A DNA stretch of 64,000 nt from Antiquaquibacter soli (GCF_030580675.1 NZ_JAUQUB010000002.1:310001-374000); one strand, 5' to 3'. Shown: positions 55,175 to 63,901, counted from the first letter of the stretch. Translations and numbers: made by a program. The notes: generated by a model not told the origin, from the letters alone.

Positions 55175-55182
55175 GTCGGATC

Positions 55183-55692
55183 ATGGCTGAGAACAACGAC
55201 ATCCCTCCGGTCCCGCTGCCTCCCGACGACGCGAAGGTCACGCCCGCCGTGCCGCCCGTCGAGGCCGCCCCTGTCGTCCCGTCGACGCCCGCCGCCCCGG
55301 CGGCTCCTGCGGCGGATGCCCCGGCTCCCGCCCCCGCGTATGGCGCCCCCGGCTCGACGCCCCCGCCGCCGCCCGCGTACGGCTCACCGACGGCCTACGG
55401 CCAGCCGGCCTACGCCGCCGCTCCGGCCGGTCCCAGCCAGGGCCTCTCGGTCACCTCGATGGTGCTGGGACTCGTCGGACTGCTGTTCTCCCTCTTCGGC
55501 TGGGGCTTCCTCATCGTCCTGGGCGCCGTCATCACGGGCCACCTTGCGCAGCGCCGCCAGCCCTACGCCCGGCCGTTCTGGCTCACCGGCATCATCACCG
55601 GCTACATCGGCATCGCGATCTCGGTGATCTGGTTCATCGTGTGGATCGCGATCTTCGCCTTCGCGTTCAGCACCGGCGGCACCTACTACTAG
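55183..55692 (+). CDS. DUF4190-type membrane protein with Pro-rich N-terminus
   Basis: 169 residues. About 85 residues of Pro/Ala with Tyr-Gly repeats (PAYGSPTAYGQPAY) precede two membrane spans. Between these lies the DUF4190-like GHLAQRRQPYARPFWLTG. Probably a paralogue of the preceding gene. Stop codons of this gene and of the converging methyltransferase overlap by 4 bp. Function unknown. Confidence 0.85.
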   Translation: MAENNDIPPVPLPPDDAKVTPAVPPVEAAPVVPSTPAAPAAPAADAPAPAPAYGAPGSTPPPPPAYGSPTAYGQPAYAAAPAGPSQGLSVTSMVLGLVGLLFSLFGWGFLIVLGAVITGHLAQRRQPYARPFWLTGIITGYIGIAISVIWFIVWIAIFAFAFSTGGTYY

Positions 55693-56873
55693 GCCGGTTG
55701 CACCCGCTCCACGAGAAGAGCGCGGCGCCTCGCACCCACTCGGGTGAGCACGAGGGTCGCGCTCTTCTCGCCTTTCGGAGCCAGCGCCGTGCGGAACGCG
55801 GCCGGGTCGATGTCCACTCCGCGCTTCTTGATCTCGAGGGTGCCGATGCCCCGCGCCGCGAGTTCGCGCTTGAGCGAGCGCTGATCGAGCGGGAAGTCCT
55901 CGAGCACGCGGAAAGCGGTGGCGAAGGGGGTCGTGGCGGGCGAGTCGCCCGTGATGTACGCGATGCTGGGGTCGAGCATCCGGCCCTCCAGCGAGCGGGC
56001 GAGGTCGCCGATGAGCCGGGCCCGGATGACCGCGCCGTCCGGTTCGAAGAGGTATTCGCCGAGCGCGCCCGTGTCCGCGTCGGGGCTGTCGTCGGCGGCG
56101 GAGAGCTCGGCGGAACCGTGCGTTCCGACGACGAGGGCGGAGCGCCGGATGCCCGGCCGTGCGACATCCCCGAACCACACGCCGAGCTCCACGACGTCGC
56201 CGTCGACGGACACCCACTGCGCCTCGGCGTCGACCGGGATCAGCTCCCGATCGATTCCCGGACCGAGCTTGACCCCCGTCGGGAGGCGCTCACCGAGCCC
56301 GAAGGCGAAGTCGAGCGACGGCGACCAGTCCGCGGGGTCGCGCAGCCGCTTGGCTCCGTCGCGGCGGGCGGGGTCGAGGTAGACACCGCCGATTCCCGCG
56401 AGGTCGGCGTCCTCGGCGGAGCCGTGCTCGACGCGGACGTTGGACCACGGGGCGAGGTTGTAGGAGGCGATGGCGGCGGTCACCTCGTCGCGCTCCACCG
56501 CGGTGACCTCGATGTCGAGCGCGGCGAGGGCGAGGGCATCCGCTCCGATCCCGCACCCGAGGTCCGCGACCCAGGAGACGCCGGCCCGCTGGAACCGACC
56601 TGCGTGCAGGGCTGCGACGCTCAAGCGGGTGGCCTGCTCGAGGCCCGCCTCGGTGAACAGCATCCGCTCGGCGAACGGTCCGAACTTCGCCACAGCGCGG
56701 GCGCGCAAGCGGGACTGGCTGAGCACAGCCGCGACGACGCCGGGGGAGTGGCCCGCCTTGCGCAGCCCCGCCACGGTGCGCACGACATCGGCGCTCGACT
56801 CCCACGCGGGAAGCTCGTCGAGCAGGCGCAGTCCCTCGAGCGAGAGCAGGTCGCGGAGTTCGGCTGCGTCCAT
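55689..56873 (-). CDS. Class I SAM-dependent methyltransferase with THUMP-like domain
   Basis: 394 residues. SAM motif I is [17 protein letters not shown] (around 100-117), with E in TAVERDE and the YLDPARR motif as further cofactor and catalytic elements. The C-terminal region (about 300-390) matches the THUMP-like domain found after such methyltransferases in actinobacteria. An RNA substrate is likely but unproven. The start at 56873 is supported by TACGGT 6 nt upstream; the frame is open 22 codons further into the groES control region. Confidence 0.85.
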   Translation of the reverse strand: MDAAELRDLLSLEGLRLLDELPAWESSADVVRTVAGLRKAGHSPGVVAAVLSQSRLRARAVAKFGPFAERMLFTEAGLEQATRLSVAALHAGRFQRAGVSWVADLGCGIGADALALAALDIEVTAVERDEVTAAIASYNLAPWSNVRVEHGSAEDADLAGIGGVYLDPARRDGAKRLRDPADWSPSLDFAFGLGERLPTGVKLGPGIDRELIPVDAEAQWVSVDGDVVELGVWFGDVARPGIRRSALVVGTHGSAELSAADDSPDADTGALGEYLFEPDGAVIRARLIGDLARSLEGRMLDPSIAYITGDSPATTPFATAFRVLEDFPLDQRSLKRELAARGIGTLEIKKRGVDIDPAAFRTALAPKGEKSATLVLTRVGARRRALLVERVQPA

Positions 56874-56879
56874 ACCGCA

Positions 56880-56885
56880 ACCGTA
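56880..56885 (-). promoter_or_regulatory. -10 box TACGGT for the leaderless methyltransferase gene
   Basis: Read on the minus strand, it ends 6 nt before the ATG. Confidence 0.55.
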
Positions 56886-56912
56886 CTCGGGCTCCCGGGC
56901 GCGACGGCGCCG

Positions 56913-56939
56913 TTGGCACTCACATTGAACGAGTGCCAA
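56913..56939. promoter_or_regulatory. CIRCE element (HrcA operator) of groES
   Basis: TTGGCACTC, nine bases, GAGTGCCAA: perfect symmetric arms and the exact CIRCE spacing. HrcA bound here would cover the -35 box. Confidence 0.95.
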
Positions 56940-56953
56940 TGACCCTCTATAGT
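56925..56953 (+). promoter_or_regulatory. groES promoter
   Basis: TTGAAC at 56925-56930 lies in the CIRCE spacer; after 17 bp comes TATAGT at 56948-56953. This is a strong vegetative promoter under HrcA repression. Confidence 0.88.
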
Positions 56954-56958
56954 GGTTC

Positions 56959-56983
56959 TGGCACTCTCACAGGGAGTGTGCCA
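56959..56983. promoter_or_regulatory. Second, imperfect CIRCE-like inverted repeat
   Basis: TGGCAC(TCTC) with (GAGT)GTGCCA, just after the expected transcription start. It is probably a degenerate second HrcA site or a leader hairpin. Confidence 0.6.
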
Positions 56984-57010
56984 ACAAGAGTTTTGAGAAA
57001 GAGGTCAACC

Positions 57011-57307
57011 GTGTCGGTGTCCATCAAGCCGCTCGAAGATCGCATTGTCATCAAGCAGGTCGAGGCCGAGCAGACCACGGCGTCGGGTCTCGTCATCCCC
57101 GACACCGCCAAGGAGAAGCCCCAGGAGGGCGAGGTCGTGGCGGTCGGCCCCGGTCGCGTCGACGACAACGGCAACCGCGTCCCGCTCGACATCGCGGTGG
57201 GCGACAAGGTCATCTACTCGAAGTACGGCGGCACCGAGGTCAAGTACGGCGGCGAGGACTTCCTCGTCCTGTCGGCGCGCGACGTGCTCGCCGTCGTGGT
57301 CCGCTGA
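57011..57307 (+). CDS. groES: Co-chaperonin GroES
   Basis: 98 residues: [20 protein letters not shown] at the start, the mobile loop [18 protein letters not shown], and [20 protein letters not shown]. It caps GroEL for protein folding. GTG start after GAGAAAGAGGTC. groEL does not follow; a strong terminator does, so groES is transcribed alone under CIRCE. Confidence 0.97.
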   Translation: MSVSIKPLEDRIVIKQVEAEQTTASGLVIPDTAKEKPQEGEVVAVGPGRVDDNGNRVPLDIAVGDKVIYSKYGGTEVKYGGEDFLVLSARDVLAVVVR

Positions 57308-57325
57308 CTTTCGACGACTTTCTGC

Positions 57326-57362
57326 CAGAAGGGCCCGGGGATGCGCTCCCCGGGCCCTTCTG
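57326..57362 (+). terminator. Terminator of groES
   Basis: A perfect 15-bp stem (57326-57340 with 57348-57362) and 7-nt loop, the longest perfect stem seen in the window. Confidence 0.93.
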
Positions 57363-57378
57363 CACGCTCGGGCCGTCC

Positions 57379-57384
57379 TAGGCT
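57379..57384 (+). promoter_or_regulatory. -10 box TAGGCT for leaderless rarD
   Basis: Ends 6 nt before the GTG at 57391. Confidence 0.6.
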
Positions 57385-57390
57385 GGGTCG

Positions 57391-58323
57391 GTGACCTCCG
57401 CCCCGCCTCCCGCCGATCGGGTCTCCCCGGCGGGGCTCGGCTTCGCCCTCGCCGCCTACGGCGTCTGGGGCTTCCTGCCGCTCGCGTTCGTCTTCCTCGC
57501 CCCCGCCGGAGCGGTCGAGGTCGTCTCGTGGCGCATCGTCTTCGGCGTCGTGTTCTGCGCGATCCTGCTCACGGTCACACGCGGCTGGTCGCGATTCATG
57601 AGCCTCGCCCGGGATGCCCGCGCCTTCGGCCTGCTCTCGCTCGCGGCCGTCCTCATCCTCGTCAACTGGGGCGTGTTCATCTACGCGACGCTCGCCGGGC
57701 ACGTCGTCGAGGGCGCGCTCGGGTACTTCATCAATCCGATTTTCACCGTCATCCTCGGCGTCGTCGTGCTGCGCGAGCGTCTGCGGCCACTGCAGTGGAT
57801 CGCCGTGGGCGTGAGCGTCGTCGCCGTCATCGTCCTCGTGGTCGGCTACGGCTCGTTCCCGTGGATCGCGCTCACGCTCGCGCTCAGCTTCGGAATGTAC
57901 GGATTCGTGAAGAGGGCGGTCGGTCCGCGCGCCGACGCGATCAGCGGGATGACCGTCGAGACCGCCGTGCTCAGCCCCTTCGCCGTGGCAGCTCTCGTGG
58001 TCGTGCAGCTCACTTCCGGCCTCGTGATCGGCACCCAGGCGCCGTGGCACACCGCGATCATGCTGAGCCTCGGGGCGCTCACCGCGACGCCCCTCATCCT
58101 GTTCGCGGCTGCCGCTCGCCGGCTGCCGCTCGTCTACATGGGGCTCATCCAGTACGTGGCACCGGTACTTCAATTCATCATCGGGGTGTGGCTGCTGCGG
58201 GAGGCGATGCCGGCCGAGCGCTGGTTGGGCTTCGGCCTCGTCTGGATCGCCCTCATCCTGCTCACGATCGACATGTTTCTGCGGAAACCGTCGGTGGGAG
58301 CGCTTGCACGTCGCGGATCGTAA
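57391..58323 (+). CDS. rarD: EamA-family transporter RarD
   Basis: 310 residues with ten membrane spans. The N-terminal AAYGVWGFLPLAFVFL and SWRIVFGVVF, and GYFINPIFTVILGVVVLRER, are RarD-type rather than general EamA. Drug/metabolite transporter superfamily; substrate unknown. GTG start, leaderless by the upstream box. Confidence 0.9.
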   Translation: MTSAPPPADRVSPAGLGFALAAYGVWGFLPLAFVFLAPAGAVEVVSWRIVFGVVFCAILLTVTRGWSRFMSLARDARAFGLLSLAAVLILVNWGVFIYATLAGHVVEGALGYFINPIFTVILGVVVLRERLRPLQWIAVGVSVVAVIVLVVGYGSFPWIALTLALSFGMYGFVKRAVGPRADAISGMTVETAVLSPFAVAALVVVQLTSGLVIGTQAPWHTAIMLSLGALTATPLILFAAAARRLPLVYMGLIQYVAPVLQFIIGVWLLREAMPAERWLGFGLVWIALILLTIDMFLRKPSVGALARRGS

Positions 58324-58335
58324 CGATTTCGCTGC

Positions 58336-58364
58336 GTTACAGGGCTGTAACACGTCTGTATTGT
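58336..58364 (+). promoter_or_regulatory. livJ promoter with overlapping palindrome
   Basis: GTTACAG-GG-CTGTAAC (58336-58351) is a perfect palindrome. Its TTACAG serves as -35, followed after 16 bp by TATTGT (58359-58364). Read as GTTAC-N6-GTAAC the site resembles GlnR boxes of actinobacteria. Another GTAAC lies at 58320-58324. Confidence 0.6.
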
Positions 58365-58443
58365 GCAAGACGCCCTGGCCGAATAACTTGTCAGGACGGC
58401 ACAGCTTCGCCGTGCCACTAATCACATTCAAGCAAGGAGCAAC

Positions 58444-59706
58444 ATGAGCGTATTCGTGAAGGCATCGTCCTCGCGCTCGAAGTCTCTCAAGTCGATCCTG
58501 GGCGGCATCGCCGTCCTGGGTACGAGCGCCCTCGTCCTCGCGGGCTGCGCACCGGCTGCCGAGACCGAGGAGCCGTCGGGCCCCCGTGAGGACCTCACGC
58601 TGAAGATCGGAACGATCCTTCCGCAGTCCGGTTCCCTCGCCTTCCTCGGCCCGCCCGAGGAGGCCGGTGTTGCGCTTGCTGCGCAGGACATCAACGACGC
58701 CGACCTCGGCATCACCGTCGAGGTCGAGTACCGCGACTCGGGTGACACCACGACCGACACGGCCACCGTGTCCGTGACCGACCTGCTGTCGCTCGACGTC
58801 TCCGCCATCATCGGCGCCGCGTCGTCCGGTGTGTCGAAGACGGTCATCGACCAGATCGTCGGCGCTGGCGTCGTCCAGTTCTCGCCGGCGAACACCTCGC
58901 CCGACTTCACCACCTACGCGGACGACAACCTCTACTGGCGCACCGCCCCCTCGGACATCCTCCAGGGTGAGGTGCTCGGCAACCTGATCGCCGAGGACGG
59001 CGCGGCCACGCTCGGCCTCATCGTCCTGAACGACGCCTACGGCACCGGCCTCGCCGGCGCGGTCAAGGACACGTTCGAGGCGGCCGGTGGTGAGGTCGTC
59101 GCCGAGACGCTGTTCAACGAGGGCGAGTCGAACTTCGCGGCTCAGATCTCCGAGGTCACGGCGGCCAACCCCGACGCGATCGCGGTCATCACCTTCGACC
59201 AGGCCAAGAGCATCGTCCCCGCTCTCGTGGGTGCGGGCTACCCCGGTGACCAGCTCTACTTCGTGGACGGCAACCTCGCCGACTACTCCGCGGACTTCGC
59301 TGCTGGCCTCATCGAGGGCGCCAAGGGCACGCTGCCCGGTCTCGACACCGGCAAGCTCGGTGACTTCACCGACCGCCTGCTCGAGATCGACCCCGACCTG
59401 ACCGACTACAGCTACGCGGCCGAGTCCTACGACGCCGTCGTCCTCATCGCGCTCGCGGCCCTCGCCGCGAACTCGACGGACGGCGCGGACATCGCCTCGA
59501 AGCTCCAGGAGGTCTCGGGTGGTTCCGGCGACGGTGAGAAGGCGACCGACTTCGCGTCGGCCGCGCAGATCATCCTCGACGGTGGCGTCGTCGACTACGA
59601 CGGCTACAGCGGTCCGATCACGTTCGACGAGAACGGCGACCCGACCGAGGCCACCATCGGTATCTACGAGTACGGTGCGGACAACAAGTACACCCGCATC
59701 AACTAA
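58444..59706 (+). CDS. livJ: Branched-chain amino-acid-type ABC transporter substrate-binding lipoprotein
   Basis: 420 residues with a lipoprotein signal ending VLAGC (lipid on C35). The rest is a periplasmic-binding-protein type 1 fold of the LivJ/UrtA kind (GTILPQSGSLAFLGPPEEAG, ITVEVEYRDSGDT). Anchored outside the membrane, it feeds substrate to LivH/LivM. Could bind branched-chain amino acids, urea or other amides; the ligand is not determined by visible motifs. ATG after AAGCAAGGAGCAAC. Monocistronic and convergent with livHMGF. Confidence 0.9.
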   Translation: MSVFVKASSSRSKSLKSILGGIAVLGTSALVLAGCAPAAETEEPSGPREDLTLKIGTILPQSGSLAFLGPPEEAGVALAAQDINDADLGITVEVEYRDSGDTTTDTATVSVTDLLSLDVSAIIGAASSGVSKTVIDQIVGAGVVQFSPANTSPDFTTYADDNLYWRTAPSDILQGEVLGNLIAEDGAATLGLIVLNDAYGTGLAGAVKDTFEAAGGEVVAETLFNEGESNFAAQISEVTAANPDAIAVITFDQAKSIVPALVGAGYPGDQLYFVDGNLADYSADFAAGLIEGAKGTLPGLDTGKLGDFTDRLLEIDPDLTDYSYAAESYDAVVLIALAALAANSTDGADIASKLQEVSGGSGDGEKATDFASAAQIILDGGVVDYDGYSGPITFDENGDPTEATIGIYEYGADNKYTRIN

Positions 59707-59720
59707 CTCTCGTTAGTGGG

Positions 59721-59755
59721 AAGGGCCCCGGCGCTACGCCGGGGCCCTTTCTTTG
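59721..59755 (+). terminator. Terminator of livJ
   Basis: A 13-bp perfect stem with loop CTA, followed by TTCTTTG; a canonical intrinsic terminator. Confidence 0.95.
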
Positions 59756-59809
59756 TCCCCGAGCGCGCGCTGGAGCTGGAGAGCATTCTCTGCCGCGACG
59801 CCAGCGCCG

Positions 59810-59826
59810 ACGCCCGTCTCGGGCGT
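59810..59826. terminator. Small hairpin in the livJ-livF gap
   Basis: ACGCCCG/CGGGCGT with loop TCT. Lies between the two main terminators and may serve either strand. Confidence 0.45.
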
Positions 59827-59848
59827 CGGAAGTACCCACGGCAACGTG

Positions 59849-59887
59849 ACAGGGCCCCGCGGTGCCGAAGCATCCGCGGGGCCCTGT
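59849..59887 (-). terminator. Terminator of the livHMGF operon
   Basis: A perfect 14-bp stem (59849-59862 with 59874-59887) and 11-nt loop, 17 bp beyond the livF stop. It can also stop transcription from the plus strand. Confidence 0.85.
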
Positions 59888-59904
59888 GCGTCGTTCTGCG
59901 GCGG

Positions 59905-60672
59905 TTACTCGTCCCCGAGCGTTCCGAGGTACAGTCCGATGACCTTGGGGTCGTTGAGGAGCTCACGGCCCGTGCCGGTGTACGCGTCCTTGCCCTGGTC
60001 GAGTACGTAGCCGCGATCGCAGATCTGCAGGCAGCGCTTGGCGTTCTGCTCGACCATGATGGTCGTGACGCCCGCCTTGTTGATCTCCTTCACGCGCAGG
60101 AACGCCTCGTCCTGCCGGACCGGCGAGAGTCCCGCCGACGGCTCGTCGAGCAGGAGCACGTGCGGCCCCATCATGAGCGCGCGGCTCATCGCGACCATCT
60201 GGCGCTCGCCGCCGGACAGCGAGCCGGCGCGCTGCGCAAGCCGCTTGCCGAGGTCGGGGAAGATCTCGATGACGAACTCGAGGCGCTCCGCGAGCTCGCG
60301 AGGGCGCTGGAAGAGGCCCATCTCGAGGTTCTCCTGGATGGTCAGCGACGGGAACACGTTGTTCGTCTGCGGCACGAAGCCGACGCCCTTGGCGACGAGC
60401 TTGTTCGCCTTGAGGTTCGTGATCTCCTCGCCGCGCAGGGTGATCGAGCCCTCGCGCACCTTCACGAGGCCGAAGATCGACTTGAGCAGCGTCGACTTGC
60501 CGGCGCCGTTCGGTCCGATGATGCCGATGAGCTCGCCCTCGTTGGCGGTGAGCGAGCATCCGTTCAGGATGTTCACTCCCGGGAGGTAGCCCGCGACGAC
60601 GCCGGAGACGGCGACGACGGGCTCGGCGACGGCGGTCGCGCCGCCGGCCGGAGTGGACTCAGTCTTCGTCAT
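59905..60672 (-). CDS. livF: ABC transporter ATP-binding protein LivF
   Basis: 255 residues. Walker A GPNGAGKST, signature LSGGERQMVAMSRALM, Walker B LLLDEPSAGL and switch VEQNAK, the last typical of LivF. A 20-residue Ala/Thr-rich N-terminus precedes the domain. Overlaps livG by 14 bp. Energises the LivHM channel. Confidence 0.95.
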   Translation of the reverse strand: MTKTESTPAGGATAVAEPVVAVSGVVAGYLPGVNILNGCSLTANEGELIGIIGPNGAGKSTLLKSIFGLVKVREGSITLRGEEITNLKANKLVAKGVGFVPQTNNVFPSLTIQENLEMGLFQRPRELAERLEFVIEIFPDLGKRLAQRAGSLSGGERQMVAMSRALMMGPHVLLLDEPSAGLSPVRQDEAFLRVKEINKAGVTTIMVEQNAKRCLQICDRGYVLDQGKDAYTGTGRELLNDPKVIGLYLGTLGDE

Positions 60673-61576
60673 GGAGAAGCTCCTTCATCGCCTCGACGTT
60701 CTCGCTCTCGGTCGCGCCGAGATCCTGGTCGTGGTGGCTGCCGAGGTAGGCGTCGATCACGGCCTGCTGCTTCATGACGTCGTGGGGCGGACCCTCCGCG
60801 ACGACGCGGCCCTCGGCCATCACGACGACCCAGTCCGCGATGTGGCGGACCATGTGCATGTCGTGCTCGACGAAGAGCACGGTCATCCCCTGGGTCTTGA
60901 GGTCGAGGATGTGGTCCAGCAGCGACTGGGTGAGCGCCGGGTTCACGCCGGCCATCGGCTCGTCGAGCATGACGAGCGTCGGGTCGCTCATGAGGGCGCG
61001 GGCCATCTCGAGCAGCTTGCGCTGACCTCCGGAGAGGCTCGCAGCGTAGTCCTCCACCTTCGCGTCGAGCTTGAAGCGCTGGAGGATGTCGAGAGCCTTG
61101 GCCTCGATCTCCTCCTCCTGCTTGCGCCAGAGGAACGGCAGCAGGGCGCGGAAGAGGTTCTCGCCCTTCTGGTTCTTCGCCCCGAGCTTCATGTTGTCGA
61201 GCACGGTGAGCAGGCCGAGCGCCTTCGTCAGCTGGAAGGTGCGGACCTGGCCGAGCCGGGCGACCTTGAAGGAGGGCACGCCCGCGAGCGAGGTGCCGGC
61301 GAAGGTCCACGTTCCCGTGTCGGGCTTGTCGAAGCCCGTCAGCAGGTTGAAGAGGGTCGTCTTTCCGGCACCGTTCGGGCCGATGAGCGCCGTGATGGCG
61401 TTCCTCGGGATCTCGAGGTGCGCGACGTCGACGGCCTTGAGTCCGCCGAACGTGCGGGTGACGTTGTCCGCGACGATGATCGGGTCGACCTTCGCGACAC
61501 CGGGCGCCGGTTCTCCGACGTGAAGCCCGGTGCTCTTGACGGGAGCGCCCTTGCTGGGGGTGGCGTTACTTGACAA
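60659..61576 (-). CDS. livG: ABC transporter ATP-binding protein LivG
   Basis: 305 residues. Walker A GPNGAGKTT, signature LSGGQRKLLEMARALM, Walker B VMLDEPMAGV and switch VEHDMHMV, the LivG pattern. Extra length lies in a Pro/Lys N-terminal tail of about 30 residues and a C-terminal tail after YLGSHHD. Overlaps livM by 11 bp and livF by 14 bp. Confidence 0.95.
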   Translation of the reverse strand: MSSNATPSKGAPVKSTGLHVGEPAPGVAKVDPIIVADNVTRTFGGLKAVDVAHLEIPRNAITALIGPNGAGKTTLFNLLTGFDKPDTGTWTFAGTSLAGVPSFKVARLGQVRTFQLTKALGLLTVLDNMKLGAKNQKGENLFRALLPFLWRKQEEEIEAKALDILQRFKLDAKVEDYAASLSGGQRKLLEMARALMSDPTLVMLDEPMAGVNPALTQSLLDHILDLKTQGMTVLFVEHDMHMVRHIADWVVVMAEGRVVAEGPPHDVMKQQAVIDAYLGSHHDQDLGATESENVEAMKELLHDED

Positions 61577-62588
61577 AGGCCAGCTCCTTCTTGTTCCCGA
61601 AGATGCCCTGGGGTCTGAATATGACCAGGAGCATCAGCACGACTCCGACGATGATGAACCGCAGCTGTCCGGCCTGCACGCTCGAGAGGAACGGCAGCCA
61701 GCCGGCGCCCTGCGCACGGGCGATGAATCCGGACACGATCGACAGGAGCACCCAGAAGATGATCGAGCCGACGACCGGACCGAGGATCGTCGCGGCGCCG
61801 CCCAGCAGGAGGATCGTGTAGATGAAGAACGTGAGGGTCGTCGCGTAGTTCGACGGCACCACCGCTCGAGGCAGGATGAAGATCATGCCCGCGAGGGTCC
61901 CGAACACACCGCCCAGGATGAGCGACTGCATCTTGTAGAAGTAGACGTTCTTGCCGAGCGCGCGCACCGCATCCTCGTCCTCGCGGATGCCCTTGATGAC
62001 GCGGCCCCACGGGCTGCGCATGAGCTGCCAGGTCAGAAGGGCGGCGAGGATGACGATCACCCACGCGACGATGGTGAGGAAGAAGTTGTACTCGTCCATC
62101 ACCCAGGGCCCGAAGCCGTAGCTGCCCTTCGGGAACGGGTTGAGGCCCGCGAAGCCCCACGCGCCCTCGCGGGTCACCGGGTCGCCGTAGGAGCCCTTGT
62201 AGCCCGAGAGGCCGTTGGCCGAGCCGGTCACCGGGTCGAACGTGTTGGTAGTGAAGATGAGCCGGAGGATTTCGGCGGCCGCGATCGTCACGATCGAGAG
62301 GTAGTCCGCGCGCAGGCGCAGTGTCGGGACGCCGAGGATGAGCGCGAACACCACGGAGGCGCCGACGCCCACGAGCACCGCTGCCCACACCGGGAACTGG
62401 AACGTGAGGGTGGAGATCGCGAAGCCGTAGGCCCCGATCGCCATGAATCCCGCCTGCCCGAAGTTCAGCAGGCCCGTGTAGCCGAAGTGGATCGCGAGTC
62501 CGAGGGCGGCGAGCGCGTACGCCGCCGTGGTCGGGGAGATGAGCTCCACCGCCCCGTTCATCAGGATCTGCCAGAAGTCGACACCCAT
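61566..62588 (-). CDS. livM: ABC transporter permease LivM
   Basis: 340 residues with about nine membrane spans. LGLAIHFGYTGLLNFGQAGF is the family signature, and GKNVYFYKMQSLILGGVFG belongs to the coupling loop region. An insertion of about 50 residues (around 130-180, Gly/Pro/Phe-rich) sits between spans and is predicted outside. Start 2 bp from the livH stop. Confidence 0.93.
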   Translation of the reverse strand: MGVDFWQILMNGAVELISPTTAAYALAALGLAIHFGYTGLLNFGQAGFMAIGAYGFAISTLTFQFPVWAAVLVGVGASVVFALILGVPTLRLRADYLSIVTIAAAEILRLIFTTNTFDPVTGSANGLSGYKGSYGDPVTREGAWGFAGLNPFPKGSYGFGPWVMDEYNFFLTIVAWVIVILAALLTWQLMRSPWGRVIKGIREDEDAVRALGKNVYFYKMQSLILGGVFGTLAGMIFILPRAVVPSNYATTLTFFIYTILLLGGAATILGPVVGSIIFWVLLSIVSGFIARAQGAGWLPFLSSVQAGQLRFIIVGVVLMLLVIFRPQGIFGNKKELAFVK

Positions 62589-62590
62589 GA

Positions 62591-63901
62591 TCAGCCGATC
62601 CTCTCTTTCCGTCCGAGCACACCCTGGGGCCGGAAGAGCAGCACCAGGATGAGGATGACAAGCGCCCCCGCGTACTTCATGTCGGAGGGCAGCCACAGCG
62701 TCGAGATCTCGACGAAGAGGCCGACGATGAGCGATCCGACGAGGGCGCCGAACGCGGTTCCGAGACCGCCGAGGGTGACCGCGGCGAAGATGAGCAGCAG
62801 GATCTGGAAGCCCATGTCCCAGCTCACGCCGGGGCGGAAGTAGGCCCACAGGATGCCGCTGAGCCCGGCGAGCGCGCCGCCGACGATCCAGACGATGCGG
62901 ATGACGCGGTCGACGTCGATGCCGCTCGCGGACGCGAGGCTCGGGTTGTCGCTCACCGCACGGGTGGCCTTGCCGATGCGGGTGCGCAGGAGGAAGAACG
63001 CCACTCCCGCGAGGACCACGAGGCTGATGGCCATGCTCGCGAGGTCGATCGGCGAGAGCGAGATCGGCCCGAGCTTGAGGTCGGCCATGCCCGCGAAGGG
63101 CAGCTGCCTGATCTCGCCGCCGTAGAAGAGCTGGAACGTGTAGCGCAGGGCGAGCGAGAGGCCGATGCTCACGATCATCATCGGGATGAGCCCGACTCCC
63201 TTGCGGCGCAGGGGCTTCCAGATCGCCGCATCCAGGGTGAACCCGAATCCGGCGCTCAAGACGATGGCGATGATGATCGCGAGCCACAGCGGCAGGGCCA
63301 GTTGAACCGCGAAGGTCAGGGCCATGAGCGCTCCGAACGACACCATCTCCGCGTGCGCGAAGTTGTTGAGGCCCGTCGTGCCGAAGATCAGGGAGAGGCC
63401 GATCGCGGCGAGTGCGAGAAGCAGACCGAAGTTGAGGCCGTTGATGACCCGGTCGAGGAGCTGCTGGCCCCAGCTGACCGTGTTGCGCTCGCCCTTGCCG
63501 ATGAAGAAGTTCGCCACGGCGCTGCCGGACTGGCCGACGGTGATCTCGCGCACGTTCGGGGTCTCGTCCTCGGGGTCGATCACCGCGATTCCCTCGGGGA
63601 GCGTCTCCTCGTTGAGGGTGACGGTGTAGTCGCCCTTCTCCGGGACGCCCACGGCCCAGCGGCCGTCGTCGCCCGACTCGACCTCGACCTTGAACCCGCT
63701 GCCCTCGATCACGAGCTCCACTCCCGCGAGCGGCTTGTCGTTGAGCTCGACGAGACCGCTCACCTTGAAGTCGTACTCGTCGAGTCCGACCTCGTCAGCG
63801 GTTGCGGGAGCGCTCCCAATGGTGAGCATCGCCAACAGCAGGGCGATGAAGGTGAGGGCGAGGGCAGGCAACCGCCTCCGCCTGAGACCAGTGACTTCCA
63901 C
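62591..63901 (-). CDS. livH: ABC transporter permease LivH fused to a secreted Ig-like domain
   Basis: 436 residues, about 140 more than usual LivH. A signal-peptide-like segment (10-35, ending SAPATA) is followed by a beta-sandwich-type domain (about 42-110). That domain shows the pattern VSGLVELNDKPLAGVELVIE and GDYTVTLNEETLPEG, as in carboxypeptidase-regulatory or CnaB-like modules. The permease core starts near 140 with LLALAAIGLSLIFGTTGLNN. The extra domain should lie outside the cell and might help dock LivJ. GTG start preceded by CAGGGAGG on the minus strand. First gene of livHMGF. Confidence 0.92.
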   Translation of the reverse strand: MEVTGLRRRRLPALALTFIALLLAMLTIGSAPATADEVGLDEYDFKVSGLVELNDKPLAGVELVIEGSGFKVEVESGDDGRWAVGVPEKGDYTVTLNEETLPEGIAVIDPEDETPNVREITVGQSGSAVANFFIGKGERNTVSWGQQLLDRVINGLNFGLLLALAAIGLSLIFGTTGLNNFAHAEMVSFGALMALTFAVQLALPLWLAIIIAIVLSAGFGFTLDAAIWKPLRRKGVGLIPMMIVSIGLSLALRYTFQLFYGGEIRQLPFAGMADLKLGPISLSPIDLASMAISLVVLAGVAFFLLRTRIGKATRAVSDNPSLASASGIDVDRVIRIVWIVGGALAGLSGILWAYFRPGVSWDMGFQILLLIFAAVTLGGLGTAFGALVGSLIVGLFVEISTLWLPSDMKYAGALVILILVLLFRPQGVLGRKERIG

